Below, one piece after another: positions 35,517-43,633 of a stretch of DNA of 64,000 nt; position 1 is the stretch's first letter; each line of letters begins with the position of its first letter. The DNA is from CAWICD01 sp052267165 (GTDB taxonomy: Bacteria; Vulcanimicrobiota; Vulcanimicrobiia; Vulcanimicrobiales; Vulcanimicrobiaceae): contig JBKQHO010000015.1 in assembly GCA_052267165.1 (NCBI GenBank), positions 1-64,000 of the forward strand, given 5' to 3'. The notes beneath the pieces were generated by a model. The model made no database searches, was not told the DNA's origin, and saw only the letters and a list, made by a program, of their open reading frames with translations. A program made the position numbers and the translations under genes.

Positions 35517-36276
35517 ACACGGTCGAAGGTGGAAGCGGCAAGAGTAAAAGCGGTTCCTCGGGGGCCGGCTGCTGGTAGGCTAGCCGACGCTGCCGGATCA
35601 GCTCGAGAATCGCGAGAAACGTCGCGATGATCCCGCCGCGGTCGTAGTTCCGGCATAGCTCCAGGAATTCGACGCTGCCCCGCTCGCGCACTACCCGGAA
35701 GACGACTTCCATCTGCCGCGCGATCGAGAAGCGCTCGCGTGCGACGGTGCGCTTCTCAGGCTTCGCGTTCCGCAGCGCGGCCAGGAGCGCTGCCGACAAG
35801 CGCTCGGGCAAGATCCGGTAGCGCTGCACGAGCTCCGTCGTCGTATCGCCGCCTTCGCGGAAAAAGAACGCCTCGGCCTCGTCCCGGCGGCGGCGCAGGT
35901 CCTCGGCGACGCCCTTGTATTTCGAGTAGGCGATGAGCCGCCGGCGCAACCGTTCCTCGACCTCTTCGGCGCTCTCCTCGCCTTCGGTCGCAAACTCAGC
36001 CGGGACCGGCGGCAGCAGCGATTTCGACTTCAGGAAGACCAGGGTCGCCGCGATGACCAGATACTCGGCCGCCAGCTCGACGTCGAGCGCCTCCATCACC
36101 GCGATATAGTCAAAATACTGCTGAGCGACGGAGGCCAGCGGGACCGTCGCGATATCCAGGCGATGCTCGCGCACCAAGTGGAGCAGCAAGTCGAGCGGGC
36201 CGTCGAAGACGTCCAGCGAAACGTGCAAGCTCCGCCCGTCGGCCTGCGAGCCGTCGCTGGAGGCGGCCCCCGTCAA
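35506..36276 (-). CDS. scpA: Segregation and condensation protein A (kleisin)
   Basis: The 256-residue kleisin linking Smc heads. FDGPLDLLLHLVREHRLDI and AAEYLVIAATLVFLKSKSLL at the N terminus and a C-terminal winged helix (VEFLELCRNYDRGGIIATFL) identify it. Its start overlaps the NUDIX stop by 4 nt. No smc gene is in the window. Confidence 0.95.
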   Translation of the reverse strand: MTGAASSDGSQADGRSLHVSLDVFDGPLDLLLHLVREHRLDIATVPLASVAQQYFDYIAVMEALDVELAAEYLVIAATLVFLKSKSLLPPVPAEFATEGEESAEEVEERLRRRLIAYSKYKGVAEDLRRRRDEAEAFFFREGGDTTTELVQRYRILPERLSAALLAALRNAKPEKRTVARERFSIARQMEVVFRVVRERGSVEFLELCRNYDRGGIIATFLAILELIRQRRLAYQQPAPEEPLLLLPLPPSTVYAN

Positions 36277-36767
36277 CGCGTCGCCGATTCCCTCACCGAC
36301 GGCTCGGGAGCGACGCCGACCGGCCGCAGCTCGAAGGGATCGCCCTCCAAGCGAGCCAGGTATTCGATCCCGAGATCGATCAGGCGCTTCTCATTCACGT
36401 ACTTGAGGGCTTTCTTGGCCGCCTTGATTTCGAACCAAGCGGCCTCGTCCACTTCGTGGTCATGGTTGGCGGTATCGCCCGAAAGGTACCGCATGAGGTA
36501 AAAGTGGACTGATTTCTTGTGCTTGGTGCCGTTGAGGTAGAACCAGTAGGAGATGTCCGAGAGCTTCGTGATGATCTCGGCCCAACAGCCCGTCTCTTCC
36601 CGCACTTCCCGCAGCGCGGTTTTCTCGTAGGTCTCGCGAGTTTCGACGTGGCCCTTCGGGAGCGACCAAACGCGCGGCCCGCCTCGCCCGATGAGGAGGG
36701 CTTCGGTGTATGCGCCGTTCCGGCGTAACACGAGACCGCCGGCTGAGACCTCGTACTTGATCCGCAT
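36273..36767 (-). CDS. NUDIX hydrolase
   Basis: A 164-residue pyrophosphohydrolase. The Nudix box begins GHVETRETYEKTALREV and closes REETG (residues 39-60), matching GX5EX7REUXEEXGU. Substrates in the family range from Ap4A to oxidised dNTPs; the extra LPKGHVE context resembles diadenosine-polyphosphate and house-cleaning enzymes. First gene of the scpAB repair operon. The ATG start looks secure. The 279-bp divergent spacer up to 37047 is AT-richer than average and holds promoters rather than genes as far as I can see. Confidence 0.9.
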   Translation of the reverse strand: MRIKYEVSAGGLVLRRNGAYTEALLIGRGGPRVWSLPKGHVETRETYEKTALREVREETGCWAEIITKLSDISYWFYLNGTKHKKSVHFYLMRYLSGDTANHDHEVDEAAWFEIKAAKKALKYVNEKRLIDLGIEYLARLEGDPFELRPVGVAPEPSVRESATR

Positions 36768-37046
36768 CTGCCGCTTTCCGTTGAAAACGCGCCCGGGACA
36801 CCCGCGCGCTCCTTTACTTCAATTCTAGCAACCCACCCCAAGAAGGAACAGTGTCGGAGAGGAATACCCTTCTTTCTAGGCCCCTCCTAGCGAGCTTCCC
36901 AGCGCTGCCTCGGAGGGCAAAAAGTACGAACGAAGGCCGAGTCCAAAATAGGACGAAACGGGCGCAAATCTCGTTCCTGGACGAGAACGCCCTGCTCAAA
37001 CTTTTTTCGCTCTAGCTTTGAACCTTTTACGTTTAAGGAGGCCCCA

Positions 37047-37247
37047 ATGGCTCGTCTTCTTTCGGCTATCCTCGCCTTCGCATTTGCAGCTTCCCTCGGA
37101 AGCGTCGCCTCGGCCAAGCAGTGCCGCGATGCCAAGGGCAAGTTCACCAAGTGCCCGCCCGCTGCCATGGGCTCGATGAAAATGGCTGCGAAGCCGAAGC
37201 ATTGCAAGGACGCCAAGACCGGCAAGTTCGTGAAGTGTCCAGCCTAA
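37047..37247 (+). CDS. Small secreted cysteine-repeat protein
   Basis: 66 residues. A signal peptide (MARLLSAILAFAFAASLGSVASA, cleavage expected after ASA) precedes two copies of a C-x-DAK-GKF-x-KCP unit (QCRDAKGKFTKCP and HCKDAKTGKFVKCP). The four cysteines could form disulphides or bind metal. A strong AAGGAGG lies 6 nt before the ATG. Similar short lysine-rich exported proteins exist, but their role is unknown. Strong ribosome-binding site and own upstream region suggest high expression. Confidence 0.75.
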   Translation: MARLLSAILAFAFAASLGSVASAKQCRDAKGKFTKCPPAAMGSMKMAAKPKHCKDAKTGKFVKCPA

Positions 37248-37262
37248 GCCGGAACTCGTAGC

Positions 37263-38726
37263 TTACGTCGAGGGCGGCTCCCAGCGCAGATCGGGCTGGC
37301 GGGCCGCCCTCGTTTCATCGATCCGCCCGACGACGGTCTTGACGGGCGCGTCCAACACCGCCTCAGGATCGCTCTTCGCCGTCTCGACGATCTCCCGCAG
37401 CGCCTCGACGAAGCGATCGAGCGTCTCCTTTGACTCCGTCTCGGTCGGCTCGATCATCAAGCATTCGGGCACGAGCAACGGGAAATAGATCGTCGGCGCG
37501 TGATAACCGCGGTCGAGCAGCGCCTTGGCGATATCGAGCGCACGCACGCCCGTCTCGCGTTTGAGCGTCTGGGCGGAGGCGACGAACTCGTGCCGGCACG
37601 TCTCGTCGTAGGGCGTCTCCAAGAACGCTTTCACCTGCGAGCGTACGTAGTTGGCGTTGAGCACGGCGAGTTGCGAGACCCGGGTCAGGCCCTCGCCCCC
37701 GTTAGCATAGATGTAGGTCAGGGCGCGGACGGCGTGCGCGAAGTTCGACCAGAACGAACGCATCGGTCCGATCGAGTCGGGTCGGTCGAAGTCGAGCCGG
37801 TAACCCCCGCAAGCGTCCGCGGCGACGACCGGAACCGGCAGGAAGGGCACGAGCCGTTCGGCGACGCCGACCGGACCGTGACCGGCCCCACCGCCGCCGT
37901 GCGGAATCGAGAACGTCTTGTGCAGGTTGAGATGCATGAGATCGAAGCCCATGTCGCCCGGCCGCGCGTTGCCCATCAGCGCGTTGGCGTTCGCCCCGTC
38001 GTAGTACATCAAGCCGCCGGCGGCGTGAACGGCCTCGGAGATCTCCCCGATGTGGTCCTCGAAGAGGCCCAGCGTGTTCGGGTTGGTCATCATGCAGACC
38101 GCGGTGTCCGGACCGAGAACCGCTTTGAGCTCGTCGACCCCGACCCGCCCGCGCGCGTCGCTCTTGAGCGAGAGCACCTTGTAGCCGACCATCGCGGCCG
38201 AGGCCGGATTGGTCCCGTGCGCGGTGTCGGGCACGATGACCGTGGTGCGCTGCTGCCCCTGTCCGATCTTGCGAAAATACGCCTTGGCGATGAGCAGCGC
38301 GGCCAGCTCCGCGTGCGCGCCGGCCGAAGGGTTGAGCGAGAAAGCGGCCATCCCGAACAGTCCCGAGAGAATGCGCTCGAGATCGAACATGACCGCGAGC
38401 GCCCCCTGGGCCGTATCGTCGGGCGCGAACGGATGTAGATCGCGAAAGCCGGGCAGCGCTGCGGCCGCTTCGTTGATGCGCGGATTGTACTTCATCGTGC
38501 ACGAGCCCAGCGGATAGAAGCCCGTGTCGATCGAGAACGTGCGCTGCGAGAGGCGCGTGAAGTGGCGCACGACGTCGAGTTCGCTGTTGTCGGGCAGCGG
38601 CAGGTCGGCGCGCAGATGCTCGGTCGCCAGCAGTTCACCGGTCGCGCGGCCGTTGGCGAAATAATTGTTCGCGCGACCCGGCCGACCAGTCTCGAAGATC
38701 AAGGTCTCCGGCAAGCGGCTAGGCAT
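37263..38726 (-). CDS. gcvPB: Glycine dehydrogenase (decarboxylating), subunit 2
   Basis: C-terminal half of the split P-protein of glycine cleavage, 487 residues, carrying PLP. The cofactor lysine is in NLHKTFSIPHGGGG; also GSCTMKYNP and GTNPASAAMVG, all diagnostic. It overlaps gcvPA by 8 nt. Together with GcvH, GcvT and lipoamide dehydrogenase it splits glycine into CO2, ammonia and methylene-tetrahydrofolate. Confidence 0.96.
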   Translation of the reverse strand: MPSRLPETLIFETGRPGRANNYFANGRATGELLATEHLRADLPLPDNSELDVVRHFTRLSQRTFSIDTGFYPLGSCTMKYNPRINEAAAALPGFRDLHPFAPDDTAQGALAVMFDLERILSGLFGMAAFSLNPSAGAHAELAALLIAKAYFRKIGQGQQRTTVIVPDTAHGTNPASAAMVGYKVLSLKSDARGRVGVDELKAVLGPDTAVCMMTNPNTLGLFEDHIGEISEAVHAAGGLMYYDGANANALMGNARPGDMGFDLMHLNLHKTFSIPHGGGGAGHGPVGVAERLVPFLPVPVVAADACGGYRLDFDRPDSIGPMRSFWSNFAHAVRALTYIYANGGEGLTRVSQLAVLNANYVRSQVKAFLETPYDETCRHEFVASAQTLKRETGVRALDIAKALLDRGYHAPTIYFPLLVPECLMIEPTETESKETLDRFVEALREIVETAKSDPEAVLDAPVKTVVGRIDETRAARQPDLRWEPPST

Positions 38727-40095
38727 GGACCGTCTCCTTTGCGCCGGCGCCGATCTCGGCGAGCGCGTTGCGCAACGTCTCGATCTCGGCCGGCGTCGTC
38801 AGTTCGGTCGCGTTCACCAGCATGCAATCCGCCAGCTCGGGATACCAGCGGCCGAGATCGACACCGCCCAAGATGCGGCGTTTCTCGAGCGCCTCCAACA
38901 CGCCGGCCGCCCTCAGCGGCGCGGGCACGCGGATCGCAAGCTCGTTGAAGACGGGCGCGGCGAACGCGCGAGTAAAGCCGGGGACGCCGGCGACCCGTTC
39001 GGCCAGCAACTGCGTGCGCTCGAGGTTCAGCGTCGCCACCCGGCGCAGACCGGTCGCGCCGAGCGCCGCGAGGTAGATCGTCGCAACCAGCGCGCAGTGC
39101 GCCTGGTTCGTGCAGATGTTCGAGGTCGCTTTCTCGCGACGGATGTGCTGCTCGCGCGCCTGCAGCGTCAACACGTACGCTCGATCGCCGCGCTTGTCGA
39201 CCGTCCGCCCGACGAGGCGTCCAGGAATCCGGCGCATATGCTCTTTGGTCGTCGCGATGAAGCCGACGTACGGCCCACCGTAGGCGAGCGGGTTGCCGAA
39301 CGACTGCGCCTCACCGACCGCGATCGCCGCACCCCAGGCTCCAGGCGGGTTGAGAATGGCGAGTGAGAGCGCTTCGGCGACGACGCCGATAAGCATCGTG
39401 CCGCTCGCCGCGGCCGCCTCGCGCGCAGCCGCTTGCGGCGCGTCGATGCAGCCGAAAAAGTTCGGCGACTGCAGAACGAGCGCCGCGTACCGGCCGCCGG
39501 CGAGTTTGCTCTCGAGATTCGCGAGGTCCGTCGTTCCGTCTGCGGCGAGGGGAAGCTCGTCGATCTCGAGCTCCGGGCCGCCCGCATAGGTGTGGAGCAC
39601 GGCGCGATAGTTGGGGTGCACGGCCCTCGAGATCAGGATCGAGCGGCGCCCGGTCGCGTTGACGGCCATGATCGCGCCTTCCGCCAGCGCGGTCGCGCCG
39701 TCGTAGACCGAAGCGTTGGCGAGATCGAGACCGGCGAGCAGCGAGATATAGGTCTGCCACTCGTAGATCGCTTGCAGGTAGCCTTGCGAGACCTCAGCCT
39801 GATAGGGGGTGTAGGCGGTGAGAAACTCACCGCGCATCGCAAGCGACATGACCACCGGCGGGCAGTAGTGACGGTACGCGCCCGCACCGAGAAATGAGGT
39901 GTAGCAGACCGCGGCGTTACGCGCGGCATAGCCTGCCATGCGCCCGGCCAGTTCCACTTCGGGCAGACCGGGCGGAAGGTCGAGCGGGCTGCGCAGCGCG
40001 ACCGCGTCGGGGACGCGAACGAGTTCCTCGAGGGAGGGCACTCCGATGGCAGCGAGCATCTCGGCGACGTCGGACTCGGTGTGGGGCGTGTACAT
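38719..40095 (-). CDS. gcvPA: Glycine dehydrogenase (decarboxylating), subunit 1
   Basis: N-terminal half of the split P-protein, 458 residues. FLGAGAYRHYCPPV, TAYTPYQAEVSQGYLQAIYE and SVYDGATALAEGA are the family blocks; the C-terminal NICTNQA is present too. It heterotetramerises with GcvPB. The start ATG lies 23 bp after the gcvH stop. Confidence 0.96.
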   Translation of the reverse strand: MYTPHTESDVAEMLAAIGVPSLEELVRVPDAVALRSPLDLPPGLPEVELAGRMAGYAARNAAVCYTSFLGAGAYRHYCPPVVMSLAMRGEFLTAYTPYQAEVSQGYLQAIYEWQTYISLLAGLDLANASVYDGATALAEGAIMAVNATGRRSILISRAVHPNYRAVLHTYAGGPELEIDELPLAADGTTDLANLESKLAGGRYAALVLQSPNFFGCIDAPQAAAREAAAASGTMLIGVVAEALSLAILNPPGAWGAAIAVGEAQSFGNPLAYGGPYVGFIATTKEHMRRIPGRLVGRTVDKRGDRAYVLTLQAREQHIRREKATSNICTNQAHCALVATIYLAALGATGLRRVATLNLERTQLLAERVAGVPGFTRAFAAPVFNELAIRVPAPLRAAGVLEALEKRRILGGVDLGRWYPELADCMLVNATELTTPAEIETLRNALAEIGAGAKETVHA

Positions 40096-40118
40096 GCGTT
40101 GAGTAAACCCTAAAGACG

Positions 40119-40502
40119 TTAAGCTTCGGCGACGAGCTGGTCGTAGTCGGCCGGCCCGAGCAACTTCTCGCCCTCGGCTGCGTCGGCCACCTTCACCTTG
40201 AAGAGCCAGCCGTCGCCGAAGGCGTCGCGGTTCACCGCGGCCGGATCCGAGTCGAGCGCGGCGTTGATCTCTACGACCTCACCGCTGATCGGCGTATACA
40301 GGTCGGAGACCGCCTTCACCGATTCGACCACGCCGATCGGCGCGAATTGCTTGATCTCGGCACCCACGCGCGGCAACTCGACGTACACGATGTCGCCAAG
40401 CGAATGTTGCGCGTAGTCGGTGATGCCCACGGTAGCGATCCCACCGTCGAGCTTCAACCACTCATGTTCTTTGCTATAAAGCAGTCCCTGGGGCTGCGGC
40501 AT
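40119..40502 (-). CDS. gcvH: Glycine cleavage system H protein
   Basis: Lipoyl carrier of 127 residues. The lipoylated lysine is K63 in VVESVKAVSDLYTPISG. The ATG at 40502 follows AAGGAG by 5 nt; the ribosome-binding site is itself preceded immediately by the GCAACGT hairpin of the composite repeat. A longer frame upstream crosses that repeat and is not genuine. Confidence 0.96.
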   Translation of the reverse strand: MPQPQGLLYSKEHEWLKLDGGIATVGITDYAQHSLGDIVYVELPRVGAEIKQFAPIGVVESVKAVSDLYTPISGEVVEINAALDSDPAAVNRDAFGDGWLFKVKVADAAEGEKLLGPADYDQLVAEA

Positions 40503-40517
40503 ATCTCTCCTTCTAAT

Positions 40518-40777
40518 GGGTGGCGGCACGTTGCGCCGCCACCCGGCACTCCGAAACGCTTTCGGCACTACGCGCCGAAAACGTTTCTGCGCGCCCCCAC
40601 GCGACTTCGCGCGTGGGCCCCCGGGCTTCGCCGAGCAAGCCCGCTCGCTGCGCCGCGCCCGGCACTCCGAACCGCTTCCGTACGACGCGCCGAAAACGTT
40701 TCTGCGCGCCCCCACGCGACTTCGCGCGTGGGCCCCCGGGCTTCGCCGAGCAAGTCCGCTCGCTGCGCCGCGCCCGG
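40518..40777 (-). repeat. Composite hairpin repeat with 115-bp tandem copy, upstream of gcvH
   Basis: Read on the minus strand toward gcvH: two tandem units with 115-bp period (40573-40662 and 40688-40777 differ at one base in 90) containing the CCCACGCG hairpin, then the AACGTTTTCGGC / GCCGAAAGCGTT hairpin (40555-40585), then a 10-bp stem GGGTGGCGGC / GCCGCCACCC with loop GCAACGT (40518-40544), ending 6 nt before AAGGAG. Same modules and same orientation relative to the gene as at 9430-9585. Confidence 0.8.
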
Positions 40778-40932
40778 CGCTACGCGCCGGCGCCAAGCAA
40801 GCCCACGCGTGGCGTCGCGCTCCCTTTCCCCGCGCTGCCCCACGACGCTCCGCCCACAGCGACACAAGTCGCACCTCACGCGCTCCGCCAAGCGGTCCAC
40901 CGTGCACCGAGATTCATGCGTCGAGCCTGCAC

Positions 40933-41094
40933 CGGCCGAGTGCAACTCGGCCCAGCCGCGTGCCGGTGATCCCGAGTTGGGGCGGGCGCGCGCGACGTCT
41001 GCGCAGCGGGGCGTTTGTGACGAGCGCAGGCCGGGCGCCGGAGCGAGGAACAAGTCGAGGAAGCAGATGTCGCGCGCGCACGCCCCAACTCGGG
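40933..41094. repeat. Hairpin plus 32-bp long inverted repeat in gcvT-gcvH spacer
   Basis: Contains a GGCCGAGT-GCA-ACTCGGCC hairpin (about 40933-40952) and arms 40971-41002 and 41063-41094 that pair at 30 of 32 positions around a 60-bp loop. The remaining part of the 609-bp spacer (40503-41111) is the composite repeat. I see no coding potential and no glycine-riboswitch core in this spacer. It could be a MITE-like insertion or a structured RNA. Confidence 0.6.
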
Positions 41095-41111
41095 GACCAC
41101 CGAAGACCCCG

Positions 41112-42209
41112 TTACGACTTCGGTCGCCGATAAAACGGCATCTCGACAACGGTAGCCTCATGGTGAACGCCGCGGATCTCGATCCCGAGCGTCGTGCCAA
41201 GCGCGCATGCCGCTTTGACGACAAGCGCCGTAGCCACGTTCTTGCCGATCGAAGGCGCGAGCGACGCGCTGCGCACTTCCCCGACGCGATGCCCGCCGAG
41301 AAAGACGGGATACCCGCCGCGCGCGGGAACACGGCCGTTGAGGATGAGTCCGACGATGCGGTCGTAGTCGTCGGCCGCGAGCTGCGCGGCAAGCGCGTCT
41401 TTGCCGACGAACGCGGGCTTGTTCATCTTGACGGCCCAGCCCTGACCGCCCGCCAGCGGCGAGATGTCCTCGGCGAGCTCGAATCCGAAGAGCGGCATGC
41501 CGGCCTCGAGCCGGAGCATGTCGCGGGCCCCTAAGCCCGCGGGCGCAAGGCCCAGGGGAGCGCCGCGCTCCAGCAGCGTGCGCCACAGGCGCGGCGCGTC
41601 GGCGCCGTCGACGAAGAGCTCGAAGCCGTCCTCGCCCGTATAGCCGGTTCGCGCGATCACGGCCGGAACTCCGTCGACGCGTCCCTCGGTACAGAAATAG
41701 TACTTGAGGGCCGCCGCGTCGACGTCGCAGAGCGGTGCCACGATCTCGACGGCGCGCGGCCCTTGGACGGCGATCAAGGCGCGCTCGCCGTGGCGATTCG
41801 TGAGCTCGACGCCGGCGCGAGCGAGCGGGGCCAAGTAACTCCAGATCTTCTGCGCGTTCGCCGCGTTGACGACCAGCAGCCAGCGATCGGGCAAACGATA
41901 GAACAAGACGTCGTCCTGACAGCCGCCTTCGGCGTTGGTGACGATGTTGTACCGAGCCTGGAACGGCTTCATCGTACCGACGAGGTTGACGGTCAGCTCG
42001 TCCGCCCAAGCTGCGACGCCCTCGCCGCGCAACTCGAACTGCGCCATGTGCGAAAGATCGAACAGGCCCGCGCGAGAACGAACGGCGTCGTGTTCCGCCA
42101 AGATTCCGGTGTATTGCACGGGCATCGCGAAGCCGGCGAAGGGAACCATCCGGCCGCCGAGCGCAACGTGCTCATTGTACAGTGCCGTGCGCAGCAAGGT
42201 CTCGCTCAT
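41112..42209 (-). CDS. gcvT: Glycine cleavage system T protein (aminomethyltransferase)
   Basis: Transfers the aminomethyl carbon to tetrahydrofolate. 365 residues: FAGFAMPVQYTG near the N terminus, LFDLSHMAQFELRG, the folate-binding RTGYTGEDGFELFV near residue 187, and LRLEAGMPLFGFEL. The ATG overlaps the thioesterase stop as ATGA. The other gcv genes follow 609 bp downstream past the repeats. Confidence 0.94.
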   Translation of the reverse strand: MSETLLRTALYNEHVALGGRMVPFAGFAMPVQYTGILAEHDAVRSRAGLFDLSHMAQFELRGEGVAAWADELTVNLVGTMKPFQARYNIVTNAEGGCQDDVLFYRLPDRWLLVVNAANAQKIWSYLAPLARAGVELTNRHGERALIAVQGPRAVEIVAPLCDVDAAALKYYFCTEGRVDGVPAVIARTGYTGEDGFELFVDGADAPRLWRTLLERGAPLGLAPAGLGARDMLRLEAGMPLFGFELAEDISPLAGGQGWAVKMNKPAFVGKDALAAQLAADDYDRIVGLILNGRVPARGGYPVFLGGHRVGEVRSASLAPSIGKNVATALVVKAACALGTTLGIEIRGVHHEATVVEMPFYRRPKS

Positions 42210-42664
42210 AGCGGCGGCCTTCCGCCGGAGCCTCCCTTCTCCTGTGGGCGCGGAGTGTTCAAGAAATTGAGCGTCGCGTGGGCGACGAGGTTCTTGCCGC
42301 TGTACACGTGCACTTCGCCGTAGACGATCCGTTTGCCGGGCTTGAGCACGGTCGCGTTCGCGAACAAGTCGTGGGGGGGCAGCGCGGGCCGTAGGAAGCT
42401 GCAGGTCAGCGATGCCGTCGCGGTCGGCTGCGAAGCGCCGTAGAGCGACGCGAGCGCGACCCAAAAAGCACTATCGCACAAGCTCACGATAGCACCGCCG
42501 TGAATCGCGCCGACGCCGTTCATGATCTGCTGCCGGAAGGGCATGCGCATGCGGGCCGTACCGTGTCCGACGTCCTCGACCTTGAGGTCGAGCACCTTGA
42601 CGAAGTTCGCTTTCTGACTTTCCCAGCTGCGGATGACTTCGGCGACGTCGATCGCGGTGCTCAG
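42206..42664 (-). CDS. PaaI-type hotdog thioesterase, likely CTG start
   Basis: Hotdog acyl-CoA thioesterase. Signature AIHGGAIVSLCDSAFWVA, preceded by the loop asparagine in QQIMNGVGA. A GTG at 42595 would give only 129 residues and lose the first helix. The frame continues upstream with protein-like sequence (AIDVAEVIRSWESQKANFVKV) to a CTG at 42664 that overlaps the speE stop as CTGA, mirroring the ATGA at its other end. I therefore choose CTG, giving 152 residues, typical of PaaI. Substrate unknown. Confidence 0.8.
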   Translation of the reverse strand: MSTAIDVAEVIRSWESQKANFVKVLDLKVEDVGHGTARMRMPFRQQIMNGVGAIHGGAIVSLCDSAFWVALASLYGASQPTATASLTCSFLRPALPPHDLFANATVLKPGKRIVYGEVHVYSGKNLVAHATLNFLNTPRPQEKGGSGGRPPL

Positions 42665-43548
42665 AACACGTCACCGTCCTGTGCCAGCTCGCGGCGCAGA
42701 TAGAGCGGAAGGCTGAAGAGCCGGCGATGCGTCTCGGCGTCGTAGAACCAATTCTCGCCGCGCAGGCCGGCTACGTAGGCATCGACGCGCGGCGCATCCA
42801 GCGCAGCGACGTCGACCGCATCGCTGCAAGCCAAGAAAGCCCAGTCGTTGTCGAAGGCCGGCACGTGCGTGTAGAACGAGCGCACGTAGCGGTAGTAGCG
42901 CCGCAGCGAGCGCGCCATCTTCGCGTGCAGGCGCATGTTGTGAAAGCCGGCCGTGCTGGCCTGCAGAACGTAGACGCCCGCCGGTTTGAGGCGCCGCTTG
43001 ATGTCCTCGAAAACGGGCGCGCAGAAGAGCGGATTGGAAGGCGAATCCTCGAGCGGCTCGGTCAGGTCCGAGACGATCGCGTCGTACCGGTCCGCGTCCT
43101 CCTTGAGGAACGCCAGCGCGTCGCCGACGATGACGCGTGCGCGCGGATCGTCGAACGCGCCCGCCGACCACTCCGCAAGATAGCGCTTCGAAAGTTCGAC
43201 GACCTCGCCGTCGATGTCGACCATCGTCGCGCGCCGGACGTCGTCGCGGCGCAACGCCTCGCGCAGGGTCGCACCTTCCCCGCCGCCCAGAATGAGCACT
43301 TCGGAGCGTTCGTCGAGCGCGGCCAGCGCCGGATGGACCAACGTTTCGTGGTAGATCTTCTCGTCGGCTTGCGAGCTCTGCGTGTCACCGTCGATGAGCA
43401 GCATCTTCCCGAAGACGGTGCTGCGGATGACGGCCACGTCCTGGAACGCGGTTCGCCCCGCGAAATACGTCTCTTCGATTGCGTGCTGGTGCAACTCCGT
43501 CGGTGCGAACTCCTCGACGTACCATTGCCAATGTTCGGTCTTCGGCAT
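42661..43548 (-). CDS. speE: Polyamine aminopropyltransferase (spermidine synthase)
   Basis: Adds the aminopropyl group of decarboxylated S-adenosylmethionine to putrescine. 295 residues: LLIDGDTQSSQADEKIYHE, then VLILGGGEGATLRE (dcSAM site), MVDIDGEVVELSKRYL, and the catalytic Asp region VSDLTEP. ATG at 43548 (MPKTEHWQW) fits family N termini better than an upstream in-frame start. Its by-product methylthioadenosine would be handled by mtnP. Confidence 0.92.
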   Translation of the reverse strand: MPKTEHWQWYVEEFAPTELHQHAIEETYFAGRTAFQDVAVIRSTVFGKMLLIDGDTQSSQADEKIYHETLVHPALAALDERSEVLILGGGEGATLREALRRDDVRRATMVDIDGEVVELSKRYLAEWSAGAFDDPRARVIVGDALAFLKEDADRYDAIVSDLTEPLEDSPSNPLFCAPVFEDIKRRLKPAGVYVLQASTAGFHNMRLHAKMARSLRRYYRYVRSFYTHVPAFDNDWAFLACSDAVDVAALDAPRVDAYVAGLRGENWFYDAETHRRLFSLPLYLRRELAQDGDVF

Positions 43549-43633
43549 ATCAAGCGGTAATCGACCGAAGGCGCCGAGCGCCCTGCGCACGCGGCGATGC
43601 TCTCGCGCCGCCGCGCCGCACCGCGCGCTTTAG

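Noticed and set aside
40573..40777. CRISPR array
   Set aside because: Only two long 115-bp units with internal hairpins and no unique spacers of regular size.
40347..41534. Plus-strand open frames across the gcvH-gcvT spacer
   Set aside because: They translate hairpin repeats into Arg/Pro/Ala-rich nonsense and overlap gcvH and gcvT on the other strand.
40503..42300. Glycine riboswitch expected for a gcv operon
   Set aside because: I looked for its conserved cores before gcvT and gcvH and found none; a covariance-model search would be decisive.
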